DNA from: Marinobacterium alkalitolerans
GTDB lineage: Bacteria > Pseudomonadota > Gammaproteobacteria > Pseudomonadales > Balneatricaceae
Reading direction: 5' to 3'
Length of the DNA stretch: 64,000 nucleotides
Assembly: GCF_017776525.1 (NCBI RefSeq)
Contig: NZ_JACVEW010000007.1
Span: 1 to 64,000 of the forward strand
A program made the translations under genes and the position numbers. Shown here piece by piece: positions 43,187 to 52,564 of the stretch. The first letter of the stretch is position 1, and each line of letters starts with the position of its first letter. The notes beneath the pieces are model-generated. The model had not been told where the DNA came from. It was given only the letters and a program-made list of their open reading frames with translations, and ran no database searches.

Positions 43187-43411
43187 TGTTTTTGTACTCT
43201 ATTTTGCGAAGCTCAGGTTGTTGTTCGACGCTTGCAATGATGGCGAAAACACCGCCCGCAAAATGTACGAAATACGACATAATCAGACACGAAAACGACA
43301 CCTGCTTCTTTGAGCACCACTCCTTTTTAGCTCCCCATGCGCGCTTGCTGATTTCCCTCACTGGCGCGACCCTCTAGAATGTAATGAACATTCTCTTTTT
43401 ACAGGCCCCGC

Positions 43412-44809
43412 ATGACTGACGCCTCAGACACTGCCTACAGCAGCGCTTCTGTCCGCTGGCTGACCCTGCTCAGCATCTGTGTTGCCACCTTTCTCATGCC
43501 GATGAGCATGTCCGCCGTCAATGTGGCCCTGCCAACCATTGCTGAAGACCTGAGCGCCGATGCGGTACTGGTCAGCTGGATCCCGACCATGAACCTGCTC
43601 GGCGCCATTGCATTGCAACTGCCAGCCGGTCGCATCGCCGACATCATTGGTCGCAAGAAGGTGTTCCTCTCCGGTCTGCTGCTGTTCTCGGTCAGCTCCT
43701 TCGCCATCATTCTGGTTGAGCACATTTACTGGCTGTTGTTGATGCGCCTGATCCAGGGGGTCTCCGGTGCCATGGTATTTGGCACCGGCATGGCGATCGT
43801 GTCGCAGGTATTCGCACTGCACGGTCGGGGCATGGCACTGGGACTGACCTCTACCTCGGTGTATCTGGGCCTCACCTGTGGCCCTCCCATTGGCGGCTGG
43901 CTCACCGAAGGCTGGAACTGGCATGCGGTCTTTCTGGCACCACTGCCACTGGCGGTACTCTGCGCCGTACTGGTCTGGATACATGTACGCGAAACCGAGC
44001 GTCAGCCGGATCAGCGCCTGGACTGGCTGGGCAGCCTCCTGTTTATCGCCGCTTCCAGCCTGTTTTTCATCGGCCTGTCCGAGCTGCCATCCTGGCAAGG
44101 TGCGCTTCTGGGCGGCGTGGGTCTGGGGCTGCTGGCACTCTTTGTCTATCAGCAGGAGCACTCCCCCCACCCTCTGATTCGACTGCGCCGCATGGTGCAA
44201 AACAGGGTATTCTTCCGCTCGATTCAGGCCAGCTTTTTGATGTATGCGGCCAACTACCCGCTGCAGTTTTTGCTGAGCCTCTATCTGCAGTACATTCGCG
44301 ACCTATCCCCTGCCGAAGCAGGACAATTGATGCTGTTACAGGCGATGATGATGGCCATTCTGGCGCCACTGGCAGGTCGCCTGTCAGACCGCTTGGAGCC
44401 TCGCATTCCGGCAACGGCCGGCTGCATCCTCTTCGGGGTCGGCTTTATGATTCTGGCGATGCTGGATCAGGACAGCGGCTTGAGCCAGGTGGTACTGGCA
44501 CTGCTTGTGATGGGGACCGGGTTCGGCCTCTTCTCCTCCCCCAACAACAACGGGGCGCTCAGTGTGGTAGCGACTGAACGGCTGAGTATCGCCTCTTCCC
44601 TGCTGAATATCTCTCGCACCCTGGGCAACATGCTGGGCATGGCCATTGTGGTCTTCCTGTTCAACTGGTTGATCGGTAAATCACAGATCACCGCCGATCA
44701 GTTTCCCGCCCTGATGCAACTGCTGGAGTGGGCGTTTCTGTTGTGTGCCGGCTACTGCCTGCTGGCGGCCTGGCGCTCCTGGTCGCGCGGCAAGGTACAC
44801 GTTACCTGA
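43412..44809 (+). CDS. MFS multidrug-type efflux transporter (DHA2-like)
   Basis: 465 aa with 12-14 membrane helices. The first-half MFS motif is present (GRIADIIGRKKVFL), then motif C-like GPPIGGWLTEGWNWHAVF, which points to drug:H+ antiporters. No membrane-fusion partner lies next to it. It faces away from the alpha/beta hydrolase gene across a 225-bp gap with several CGAAAAC/ACGAAAT repeats. The substrate is unknown. Confidence 0.85.
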   Translation: MTDASDTAYSSASVRWLTLLSICVATFLMPMSMSAVNVALPTIAEDLSADAVLVSWIPTMNLLGAIALQLPAGRIADIIGRKKVFLSGLLLFSVSSFAIILVEHIYWLLLMRLIQGVSGAMVFGTGMAIVSQVFALHGRGMALGLTSTSVYLGLTCGPPIGGWLTEGWNWHAVFLAPLPLAVLCAVLVWIHVRETERQPDQRLDWLGSLLFIAASSLFFIGLSELPSWQGALLGGVGLGLLALFVYQQEHSPHPLIRLRRMVQNRVFFRSIQASFLMYAANYPLQFLLSLYLQYIRDLSPAEAGQLMLLQAMMMAILAPLAGRLSDRLEPRIPATAGCILFGVGFMILAMLDQDSGLSQVVLALLVMGTGFGLFSSPNNNGALSVVATERLSIASSLLNISRTLGNMLGMAIVVFLFNWLIGKSQITADQFPALMQLLEWAFLLCAGYCLLAAWRSWSRGKVHVT

Positions 44810-44813
44810 AGAC

Positions 44814-44842
44814 AAAAAAAAGCCGGGGTCATGGACCCCGGC
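44814..44842 (-). terminator. intrinsic terminator of the minus-strand aldehyde dehydrogenase gene
   Basis: GCCGGGGTC (44822-44830) and GACCCCGGC (44834-44842) with an ATG loop. On the minus strand a run of eight T follows. It may also stop the convergent MFS transcript. Confidence 0.9.
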
Positions 44843-44888
44843 AAGCACTTCCGTAGCAACAAACGCTGAAGTGAGATGATGAAAAGCC

Positions 44889-46304
44889 TCAGCCTCGGCT
44901 GATATTGAGCAGTTGTGGCTGGGTATATTCGAGCAGGCCTTCCTCGCCAAACTCGACCCCGAAACCGGACATCTTGCTGCCACCGAAGGGGCAGTGGGGC
45001 AAGACTTCCGCGTGGTTATTGATCCAGGCGGTACCTGTCTCAAGACGCGCCGCCACGGAACGCGCCTGTTCGATGTCACTGCCCCAGACGGAACCGCCCA
45101 GACCATTGACGTTATCGTTTGCCATTACGATGGCATCTTCCACATCGCTGTACTTGATCACCGGCAGTACGGGGCCAAACTGTTCCTCATCGACCAGACG
45201 TACGCCGTTGCTCACATCGGCAACGATGGTCGGCGGGTAGAAGTAACCGTTGCCCGGCTGTGCCTCGCCACCGCAGAGAATACGTGCACCCTGGGCCCTG
45301 GCATCTTCAACCAGCTCGCTCACCAGGTTGAACTGATCCTGGTTCTGCACCGGACCGAAGGTCACGTCAGACTCCAGACCGGAACCGACCACCTGCTGAG
45401 ATGCGATCTCGGCCAGTTTGCTGCACACCGCTTCGTACTGATCTTCATGCACATAAAGGCGCTTCAGTGCCGCACAGGTCTGTCCCATGTTCAGGAACGC
45501 GGTCTGGAAAATGCCTTGGGCAATGGCATCAATATCGGCGCCCGGCAGTACGATACCGGCATCGTTGCCGCCCAGTTCCAGTGTCAGACGTTTCAGGTTA
45601 TCAGCGGACTTGCGCATGATGTCCTGACCGGTCGGGGTAGAGCCGGTGAAAACGATCTTGCGAATGTCCTGATGCTGCGTCATCGCCCGTCCGATACCGC
45701 CTTCACCGGTCACAATATTGATTACACCTGCCGGCACAACCTGATTGATCAGTTCAACCAGCTTCAGGGTGCTGAAAGGTGTCATGGAAGAAGGCTTGGA
45801 CACGACTGTATTACCGGTACGGATCGCCGGCATGATGTGCCACACCGCGATCATCAGCGGCCAGTTCCAGGGGGTAATAGAACCCACGACACCCAGCGGC
45901 TTGTGGTGCAGTTCAGCCAGACGTGTGTCGCTGTCTTCAACCACCTTCACCGGCACATCCAGATCCGCGTTATAGCGTGTCCAGCCGGCGGCGGCACCCA
46001 CTTCCATCTGTGCCAGTGCCAGTGGCTTGCCCTGCTCCAGCGTTACCAGCTGCGCCAGTTCGTCGGCGTTGGCGTCGATCAGATCCGCGATGCGGTGCAG
46101 CATCGCCTTGCGGTCTGCATCCGGTGTGTGCTGGAAGGTTTTGAATGCAGCATTGGCGGCGGCAACCGCCTGATCCACCTGCTCCGGAGTCGCTGCCGGA
46201 CACTGAGCAAAAGCTTCACCGGTGGCCGGGTTGATCACCGGAAACGGATTACGCTCGCCTTCGACTGCCTCACCGTTAATAAAAATTGTCGATACCGTCT
46301 GCAT
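44889..46304 (-). CDS. NAD-dependent aldehyde dehydrogenase
   Basis: 471 aa, complete. Catalytic Cys277 in MGQTCAALK, base Glu243 in LELGGND, cofactor loop TPWNWP near 144. The C-terminus FGGSKMSGFGVEFGEEGL is of the general betaine/gamma-aminobutyraldehyde/lactaldehyde-like class; the precise aldehyde is not clear. It follows the first porin gene on the same strand across a hairpin. It lies in the amine oxidation region and probably oxidises the aldehydes released by the amine dehydrogenase. Confidence 0.85.
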   Translation of the reverse strand: MQTVSTIFINGEAVEGERNPFPVINPATGEAFAQCPAATPEQVDQAVAAANAAFKTFQHTPDADRKAMLHRIADLIDANADELAQLVTLEQGKPLALAQMEVGAAAGWTRYNADLDVPVKVVEDSDTRLAELHHKPLGVVGSITPWNWPLMIAVWHIMPAIRTGNTVVSKPSSMTPFSTLKLVELINQVVPAGVINIVTGEGGIGRAMTQHQDIRKIVFTGSTPTGQDIMRKSADNLKRLTLELGGNDAGIVLPGADIDAIAQGIFQTAFLNMGQTCAALKRLYVHEDQYEAVCSKLAEIASQQVVGSGLESDVTFGPVQNQDQFNLVSELVEDARAQGARILCGGEAQPGNGYFYPPTIVADVSNGVRLVDEEQFGPVLPVIKYSDVEDAIVMANDNVNGLGGSVWGSDIEQARSVAARLETGTAWINNHAEVLPHCPFGGSKMSGFGVEFGEEGLLEYTQPQLLNISRG

Positions 46305-46325
46305 TTTTCAGTCCCTATCTTGCAA

Positions 46326-46357
46326 ACGGCGCTGTGAAAGGGGAAACACAGCGCCGT
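46326..46357 (-). terminator. hairpin between porin 1 and aldehyde dehydrogenase genes
   Basis: ACGGCGCTGTG (46326-46336) and CACAGCGCCGT (46347-46357) form a perfect 11-bp stem with a 10-nt loop. Only TTG follows on the minus strand, so partial readthrough into the dehydrogenase is expected. Confidence 0.6.
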
Positions 46358-46379
46358 GTATTAACCGATTAAAGCCTCA

Positions 46380-47726
46380 TCAGAAAGGCACGATGGCGAT
46401 CACCTGACCATAGACATTGGTGTCATCGCTACCGATCTGCGAACCACCTGTAGCGTCGCTGTTATCTGGAGTATAGAAGCCAATCAGAGGACTGATAATC
46501 AGGTTCGGTGTTACCACCCATTCGGCGTACAGGTCGATCTCCTGTCCATCCAGTGCACCGCTGCCACCAGCTGTATCGCTGAAGTCAAAGAACAGCGCAC
46601 CCACACTCAGCATCTCGGTCGGTGCTGCTTTCACGCCGATGTGGTGTACATCAGCATCAGAGTTGAACGGGCCTGCGTAGTTGGCCGCCACCTCACCCTG
46701 GAACCAGGTACCGTAGCCACGGTTAAAGCCGAAGAACAGCGGGTCAAAGCCTTCATCAAAGGATGCATAACGGTAGTTCACGCTCGGCGACCAGGGCATG
46801 TCAGCAAAGGTCCAGCCTGCCTCTACATACCAGGCATCAGCATCTTCAGCCGTATTGTCGCCCTGGTCCTGAGTGACAATTTCACCCGACAGGAACAGGT
46901 TTTCAACACCGGCATTGCCCTGATAGCGCAGGCTCAGGGTCTGCTGGCCATCACGATTTGTATAGCCGTAGTCCTCGTTAACACCCAAACCTTCAATATA
47001 AGCAAGTCCGAAGGTGCCTTCAGGGATCACGTATTCGGCATTGATACCAGCCAGCTCAGTTTCTGCCTGAGCCTTGTTGTTGGATTCGAGCCAGAACAGA
47101 TCAGCTCGCACCCCCTCGGAGCCCCCCACACGAACAACCGCAGTACGATCAAAAGCCTTGCGTGCCGCTAGCCAATAGGCACCTCCACGGTCCATGTCTG
47201 TACCGGCCAGCTGGTCGATGGCATCACCAAAGTTCAGGGCGTCACCATTAATCAGGAAACCATCGCCAATGGAGAAGTTCTGACGACCGAAAGAAATATC
47301 CAGACCGTTTTCACCCAGAGCCGAAATCATCTTGCCGGAGCGCCAGCCCAGGTATGCATCTTCCAGGTCCGTTTCAGACTCTTCACCAGACGTGAAACCA
47401 CCCGCATCACCATCACCCCAGGTCGCGGAGCTGACCAGGTTCAGGCCGCCATATACGGCTGCACCGCTTTCACCATAGGCGTGGCTGCCGGAAATGCCGT
47501 ATTTGATATAGCCTTCCTGCCAATCGGAGCCACCCGCTTCGCTCTTGGCACCCAGATTGTAATTCTCTTCACTGGTGAACACGCCGAATACCGCTTCGAT
47601 ATCCAGGTTCAACTCGGTACCGTTGTCACTGTGCAGGTTATAGGCAGCAGCCGGTGCAGACAGGGCCGCAGCCACGGCGGCTGTCAGCATGTAGCCGGAT
47701 GCACGACGAAAGATGTGTTTGTTCAT
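46380..47726 (-). CDS. outer-membrane porin-like beta-barrel protein 1
   Basis: 448 aa. A signal peptide (1-28, cleavage after APAAA) is followed by a sequence of alternating short beta strands rich in Gly, Asp, Tyr and Trp, ending in a C-terminal Phe, the mark of barrels inserted by the Bam system. Most of it is highly similar to porin 2 at 50013-51314, including the end region NVYGQVIAIVPF. No known family name is certain; a substrate-specific channel of the OprD/alginate-export kind is likely. GAGGAAT precedes the ATG. Its upstream gap carries TGTAAC/GTTAC repeats that may bind the adjacent activator. Confidence 0.85.
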   Translation of the reverse strand: MNKHIFRRASGYMLTAAVAAALSAPAAAYNLHSDNGTELNLDIEAVFGVFTSEENYNLGAKSEAGGSDWQEGYIKYGISGSHAYGESGAAVYGGLNLVSSATWGDGDAGGFTSGEESETDLEDAYLGWRSGKMISALGENGLDISFGRQNFSIGDGFLINGDALNFGDAIDQLAGTDMDRGGAYWLAARKAFDRTAVVRVGGSEGVRADLFWLESNNKAQAETELAGINAEYVIPEGTFGLAYIEGLGVNEDYGYTNRDGQQTLSLRYQGNAGVENLFLSGEIVTQDQGDNTAEDADAWYVEAGWTFADMPWSPSVNYRYASFDEGFDPLFFGFNRGYGTWFQGEVAANYAGPFNSDADVHHIGVKAAPTEMLSVGALFFDFSDTAGGSGALDGQEIDLYAEWVVTPNLIISPLIGFYTPDNSDATGGSQIGSDDTNVYGQVIAIVPF

Positions 47727-47879
47727 GGGCGTAATTCCTCGGGAATCTGACCGGACCTTTCCGACGGCCCGGAGTACGCAGATGTATTATTGTTGACGCC
47801 ACTTAGACTAGTGCGCAGCTGTAAACCAGTTACGCGCTTGTTGTGCTAACTTGTGGTGATTTGTAACAGGATGTAAAAA

Positions 47880-49844
47880 TCAAACAATACCCAGTGACTT
47901 CATCCGCCGGTACAAGGTGGCACGGCTGATGCCCAGTGACCTGGCTGCCGCAGTCACGCGGCCCTGGTGTTGATCCAGCGCCTGCCGGATCAAGACTTCT
48001 TCCGTGGCCTGCAAGGTCCCGGTCGAGGCTGAAGGGGCTTCCTCAAGTTCTTCAAGAAAATCATCCGAAAGGTGCAGCTCACTGAGTATCTGTTCATGCG
48101 GCTCCATGAATGCCAGCGCCACTTTAAGCACCATTTCCAGCTGCCGCACATTACCCGGCCAGCTATGCCCTTCAAGGCGCATCATCAGCTGCTCATCAAT
48201 CTGAACATCACTGCGGCCCAGTCGATTCAGCAGGGTTGCGCACAAACCGGCAAAAGAGGCTCGTTCACGCAACGCAGGCAAGCGAACACAGACTCCCTTG
48301 AGCCGGTAATAGAGGTCTTCCCGAAACTCACCTCGAGCCACCATTGCTTTCAGGTCCCGGTGAGTTGCACCGATGAGCGCGATATCCAGTGTCACTTCTT
48401 CGCCGCCCCCCAAAGGTGCTACCTTGCGATCCTGCAGGACACGTAGCAGGCGCGCCTGCAGCGAAAGCGGCATGTCACCGATTTCATCCAGGAACAGCAC
48501 CCCGCCATTGGCCTGTTGGAAACGTCCTACCATGCCCCCTTTGCGGGAGCCCGTAAACGCGCCTTCCTTGTAACCAAACAGTTCGGATTCAATCAGCCCT
48601 TCGGGGATAGCGGCACAGTTGACGGCCACGAACCCCTTGCCTCGACGCTGTCCCGCCTGATGCAGGGCCTTGGCAGCCACCTCCTTGCCACTGCCGGTTT
48701 CACCGGTGATCAATACCGGGATATCGCTGTCCAGTGCGCGTGCTGCCATGATCAGGCTGCGCTCCAGGCGTGCCTCCCCCTGCGCAAAGGCCTTCAGTGC
48801 CTGGTCAGGGGCTGGCTCCGCCGGTCGCTCCAGCTCCCGAGCCGGCGTGACCGGATGAATTCTGCCAGTGGGAAACTGCAACAGTTCGCAGAACAGCTCC
48901 CCTGCTCGCGTTTGAATGGTCGCGATCCGCTGGCGCATACAGTTGTTGAGCAGTGCGCCCACCTTCTCCCCGACCAGCTCTTCCAGCAAACGTCCCAGCA
49001 TCTGCTCACGGTGACGCCCCAGCAGCTGACACCCCTGCTCGTTAATCGCCAGCAGTGTGCCCTCTTCATCCATGGCCACCAGCCCCTGCCAGGGCGTACG
49101 CAGGTATTCATGTCGGGTGTGAAAGGCGATGACAATGCGGTTTTCATGTTGGCTGGTAAACAGGCGCGCTTCAATGCTGCGGGCTGCCAACTGGATCACG
49201 CCCAGCGTATCCTGAGGCTGATTGTTGCGCCCCAGTCGGGTCATATCCAGCACACCGGTCAACTGCCCATTGGCATCAAAAATCGGCGCCGAGGTACAGG
49301 AGAGGTGTGAAACGGTATCGAGAAAATGTTCTTCTTCGTTGATCAGGATGGGGCGTTTTTCTACCAGAGCGGTGCCAACGGCGTTGGTACCGCGGGTTTC
49401 CTCACTCCAGGAAACGCCCTGCCTCAAGGCAAGCTTGTGTGAAGGTGTCAGGATACGGTCGCTGCCCTCCAGCGCCAGAATGCGTGCATCCGCGTTGGCC
49501 AGCAGAATCAGCCCCTGATCCCCAAACTGGTGCGTCAGCTGCTCCATTTCAGGCATGGCAATCTGTAACAGCTCACGGTGCTGCTCGCGGAACGCCAGCA
49601 GGTCGTCGACGTCGTCGATCTGCTCAGGGTCGATGTCGGACGCATCAAGGCCTGCTTCCAGACTGCGCCGCCAGGATGCTTCAATTTCATCACGAAGGTA
49701 GCCGTCAGGCAGCTGCCCTTCCGACTGCAGACGCTCGCGGGCGATGCGTGCAGCGTCAACAGGATCGCTGATCAGATCCTGACGTAATCGGGGTGCCATA
49801 ATTCCGGCCCCTTTGTTTTTATTATCCGGATAGAAAACTGACAT
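47880..49844 (-). CDS. AcoR-type sigma-54-dependent transcriptional activator
   Basis: 654 aa. A GAF-like sensor (about 75-215, with WSEETRGTNAVGTAL) and a PAS-like middle (about 220-310) precede the AAA+ domain with Walker A GETGSGKE (near 380), the sigma-54 contact loop GAFTGSRKG (near 435) and LDEIGDMPLSLQARLLRVLQ. A C-terminal Fis-type helix-turn-helix ends it (VTAAARSLGISRATLYRR). GAFTGS is intact, so it should activate sigma-54 polymerase. The start at 49844 has AAGAGGG 7 nt upstream; a 10-bp palindrome (49845-49854) touches that ribosome site. It is the natural activator for the -24/-12 promoters at 56035-56095 and 56380-56394. Confidence 0.9.
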   Translation of the reverse strand: MSVFYPDNKNKGAGIMAPRLRQDLISDPVDAARIARERLQSEGQLPDGYLRDEIEASWRRSLEAGLDASDIDPEQIDDVDDLLAFREQHRELLQIAMPEMEQLTHQFGDQGLILLANADARILALEGSDRILTPSHKLALRQGVSWSEETRGTNAVGTALVEKRPILINEEEHFLDTVSHLSCTSAPIFDANGQLTGVLDMTRLGRNNQPQDTLGVIQLAARSIEARLFTSQHENRIVIAFHTRHEYLRTPWQGLVAMDEEGTLLAINEQGCQLLGRHREQMLGRLLEELVGEKVGALLNNCMRQRIATIQTRAGELFCELLQFPTGRIHPVTPARELERPAEPAPDQALKAFAQGEARLERSLIMAARALDSDIPVLITGETGSGKEVAAKALHQAGQRRGKGFVAVNCAAIPEGLIESELFGYKEGAFTGSRKGGMVGRFQQANGGVLFLDEIGDMPLSLQARLLRVLQDRKVAPLGGGEEVTLDIALIGATHRDLKAMVARGEFREDLYYRLKGVCVRLPALRERASFAGLCATLLNRLGRSDVQIDEQLMMRLEGHSWPGNVRQLEMVLKVALAFMEPHEQILSELHLSDDFLEELEEAPSASTGTLQATEEVLIRQALDQHQGRVTAAARSLGISRATLYRRMKSLGIV

Positions 49845-49957
49845 GGGTATACCCTCTTGTATACGTCAAACCCTGTGCATGTGCAAACCTCCAACTGTTC
49901 TAAGCAAAATATGGACCAAACCGACACTTTCCGATGCTGTATCAGTGGCCGGTGCTG

Positions 49958-49981
49958 AAAAAAGGGCCGCTGTTGCGACCC
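49958..49981 (-). terminator. intrinsic terminator after porin 2
   Basis: Minus-strand stem GGGTCGC/GCGGCCC (one G-U pair; plus arms 49964-49970 and 49975-49981) with a 4-nt loop, followed by six T (49963-49958). Confidence 0.85.
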
Positions 49982-50012
49982 GTAAAGTGAAAGGGAGAGC
50001 TGATGGCGCAGA

Positions 50013-51314
50013 TCAGAACGGCACGATGGCGATCACCTGACCGTAGACGTTGGTATCATCGTTGCCGATCTGGGTACCGTTGTTGGCAGAGCTGTTATCG
50101 GGCGTATAGAAGCCGACCAGCGGACTGATAATCAGGTTCGGTGTCACCACCCACTCGGCGTAGAGATCGATCTCCTGGCCATCCTGACCTCCGTTCTCGG
50201 TATCACTGAAGTCAAAGAACAGCGCGCCCACACTCAGCATGTCAGTCGGTGCAGCTTTCACACCAATGTGGTGCACATCTGTGCCCGTACTGAAGGGACC
50301 GGAGTAGTTGGCAGCCACCTCACCCTGAAACCAGGTGCCATAGCCTCGACTGAAACCGTAAAACAGCGGATCGAAGTTCTGATCGAAGGATGCGTAACGG
50401 TAGTTCACACTGGGCGACCAGGGTAGATCGGCAAAGGTCCAGCCTGCTTCCACATACCAGGCGTCGGCATCGGCTGAGTTGTCCCCTTGATCCTGGGTTA
50501 CGAACTCGCCCGACAGGAACAGGTTTTCGACACCTGCATTGCCTTGGAAGCGCAGGCTCAGGGTTTCCTGACCATCACGGGTAGTCGAATCAACTGCATC
50601 GAGCCCTTCAATATAGGTGGCGCCAAACGTCCCCTCCGGCATGACGTATTCCGCATTGATCCCTGCCAGTTCCATCTGATACTGGCCCACGTTGTCTGAT
50701 TCCAGCCAGAACAGGTCACCACGCACACCGTCAGTGCCGCCTACGCGCACTATCGCAGTCTTGTCGAATGCCTTGCGCGCCGCCAGCCAGTAGGCGCCGC
50801 CACGGTCATAGTTTGCCCCCAGGCCTTCACCCAGATTCAGCGAGTCACCATTGATCAGAAAGCCATCGCCAATGGAGAACATCTGGCGTCCGAGCGTGAT
50901 ATCCAGCCCGTTTTCACCCAGTGCCGGGATCAGGTTGCCGGAGCGCCAGCCCAGGTATGCATCTTCCAGATCGGTATCAGACTCGTCACCGGTGGTAAAA
51001 CCGGCTGCGTCGCCATCGCCCCAGGTTGCCGAGCTGACCAGGTTCAGGCCGCCGTATACGGCTGCACCGCTTTCGCCATAGGCATGACTGCCGGACAGAC
51101 CGTACTTGATATAGCCTTCCTGCCAGTCGGCACGCCCTTCATCAGAGGCGGCGCGTGCACCGAAGGGGTCATAGCTTTCCTGGCTGGTGAATACGCCGAA
51201 TACGGCTTCGATATCCAGGTTCAGCTCGGTGCCGTTGTCGCTGTGCAGCGTATAGGCAGAAGCGTGAGCAGACAGAGCTCCCAGCATGGCTGAGGCCAAA
51301 AGTGTTTTATTCAT
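50013..51314 (-). CDS. outer-membrane porin-like beta-barrel protein 2
   Basis: 433 aa. Signal peptide (1-20, cleavage after AHASA), beta-barrel strand pattern and C-terminal Phe as in porin 1, to which it is paralogous over its whole length; the main differences lie in the loop after FGVFTSxE and around residues 145-155 and 235-245. AGGAG lies 7 nt upstream of the ATG at 51314. Only about 28 bp separate this ATG from the hairpin after qhpB, leaving no room for a separate promoter, so the gene probably depends on readthrough from the qhp operon. Confidence 0.85.
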   Translation of the reverse strand: MNKTLLASAMLGALSAHASAYTLHSDNGTELNLDIEAVFGVFTSQESYDPFGARAASDEGRADWQEGYIKYGLSGSHAYGESGAAVYGGLNLVSSATWGDGDAAGFTTGDESDTDLEDAYLGWRSGNLIPALGENGLDITLGRQMFSIGDGFLINGDSLNLGEGLGANYDRGGAYWLAARKAFDKTAIVRVGGTDGVRGDLFWLESDNVGQYQMELAGINAEYVMPEGTFGATYIEGLDAVDSTTRDGQETLSLRFQGNAGVENLFLSGEFVTQDQGDNSADADAWYVEAGWTFADLPWSPSVNYRYASFDQNFDPLFYGFSRGYGTWFQGEVAANYSGPFSTGTDVHHIGVKAAPTDMLSVGALFFDFSDTENGGQDGQEIDLYAEWVVTPNLIISPLVGFYTPDNSSANNGTQIGNDDTNVYGQVIAIVPF

Positions 51315-51336
51315 ATTGAGACTCCTGTCCCTGTCT

Positions 51337-51363
51337 AAAAGGGCCCGGACGTTGCGTCCGGGC
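51337..51363 (-). terminator. partial terminator after qhpB
   Basis: GCCCGGACG (51343-51351) and CGTCCGGGC (51355-51363) with a TTG loop; CCTTTT follows on the minus strand. It would reduce, not abolish, transcription into porin 2. Confidence 0.7.
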
Positions 51364-51420
51364 AAGCCCGGTCAGGCCATGAGTGCAGACAGGGAGTTGA
51401 AACGCATTTGTGTGAAAGGG

Positions 51421-52548
51421 TTAGCGAATGAATACCTGAGACGTCGAGATCGCCATGTCACCGCCCGGCAACTGAATATTGCCCAGCTTTTCAAGGCTGT
51501 CGGCATCGTAAATGGCCACGTCGTTGAAGGTGCCTGCGAGGTAGACCTTGCTGCCGTCGTGGTTCATGGCGATGCAGTAATAGGAGTGGTCCAGCTCGGC
51601 AGCCCCGATCAACTCCTGTTTCTCGATGTCATACTTGGCCAGGCGGTTGAGCACCCCGAACACGATGTTCGGATCCTTGGGGGACAGGATGCCGGAGAAG
51701 TAAATTTCGGTGATCGGACCAAAGTCCGTGGTTTGGGTTTCACCGGTTTCCAGATCAACATTCATGAACCCGTAGATCCAGTCAGCCGTGTTCAAGTCGT
51801 AGGACTCATCCTGGAATCGTGCCGTGGTGTACAGAATGGTGAAGTCCTTTGAGGGCGACTGGATCGGCCAGGCGTTGAGTACATCGGGTGGCGCATACAG
51901 AGGGCGCTCCCAGCTGCGGCCTGGAATCGCCACGTCGATTTCACCGGAGCTTGCGTCGACCTTGTAGATTTCGGCACCGGCCATATAGAGCGTGCCATCT
52001 TCACCGGTCTGCATCACCGTTACCTGGCGGGGTGACGGGAAAGTGCGTACCGGCTTGGCATCCAGCCCGCTGCCGGTGTCATACACCGCCAGTCGAGACG
52101 GCTGCACACGGTAGTGATCCCGGTACAGCATGGTTGGATTCTGAACCGCGTAAAGCTCTTCCCCATCGGCACTGATGGCAAAGGAGAAGATCGATTTGGT
52201 CCGCTCGTTTTTCTGCAGCGACATGGAGGCATGGAAGGTCACTTCACAGTTGTCCAGATTCACGCCGTAGATGTCTTCATAGTGGTTATTCAGGATGTAG
52301 GCCGTCTTGCCATCCGGCGCCATCTGCGTCACCCCGGGGCCAAAGGCATCCGGCAGCTCACAGCTCTTGTACAGACTGTCCGTCTGCAGGTCGATCACAT
52401 GCATGTTGTTGGGATAGTTGGCGACCACCATGTACTCGTGGCCCTCCTCCAGTGCCGGCCCCTTGGCCAGCACACTGCCGGTCAGCGCTGTCCCCAATAC
52501 CAGAGCAGCCGTCGGCATCAGTGATGTCAGTCGTTTCGTGTTCATCAT
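51421..52548 (-). CDS. qhpB: quinohemoprotein amine dehydrogenase beta subunit
   Basis: 375 aa. A signal peptide (1-28, cleavage after SVLA) leads to a seven-bladed YVTN-type beta-propeller, with repeats such as HEYMVVANYPNNMHVIDL and GSKVYLAGTFNDVAIYDADS. In the known heterotrimer the beta subunit contributes to the active-site cavity next to the quinone of the gamma subunit. Two adjacent ATGs occur; 52548 is chosen by its GAGGG site. It begins 16 bp after the gamma-subunit stop. Secreted to the periplasm with alpha. Confidence 0.9.
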   Translation of the reverse strand: MMNTKRLTSLMPTAALVLGTALTGSVLAKGPALEEGHEYMVVANYPNNMHVIDLQTDSLYKSCELPDAFGPGVTQMAPDGKTAYILNNHYEDIYGVNLDNCEVTFHASMSLQKNERTKSIFSFAISADGEELYAVQNPTMLYRDHYRVQPSRLAVYDTGSGLDAKPVRTFPSPRQVTVMQTGEDGTLYMAGAEIYKVDASSGEIDVAIPGRSWERPLYAPPDVLNAWPIQSPSKDFTILYTTARFQDESYDLNTADWIYGFMNVDLETGETQTTDFGPITEIYFSGILSPKDPNIVFGVLNRLAKYDIEKQELIGAAELDHSYYCIAMNHDGSKVYLAGTFNDVAIYDADSLEKLGNIQLPGGDMAISTSQVFIR

Positions 52549-52564
52549 TCCATTCACCCTCGGC

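Noticed and set aside
43187-43411. Short CGAAAAC/ACGAAAT repeats as a CRISPR-like or satellite array
   Set aside because: Only three imperfect copies of about 7 bases with irregular spacing; at most a regulator site.
44913-46337. A 474-aa plus-strand frame opposite the aldehyde dehydrogenase gene
   Set aside because: It covers the same bases as a complete dehydrogenase with both catalytic residues; the antisense product has no recognisable feature.
47727-47879. A sigma-54 promoter for porin 1
   Set aside because: The nearest candidate has 9 instead of 10 nt between GG and GC; TGTAAC-like repeats remain as possible activator sites only.
51315-51420. A sigma-54 promoter for porin 2
   Set aside because: No GG-N10-GC pair on the minus strand was found in the short gap; readthrough from the qhp operon is the simpler reading.
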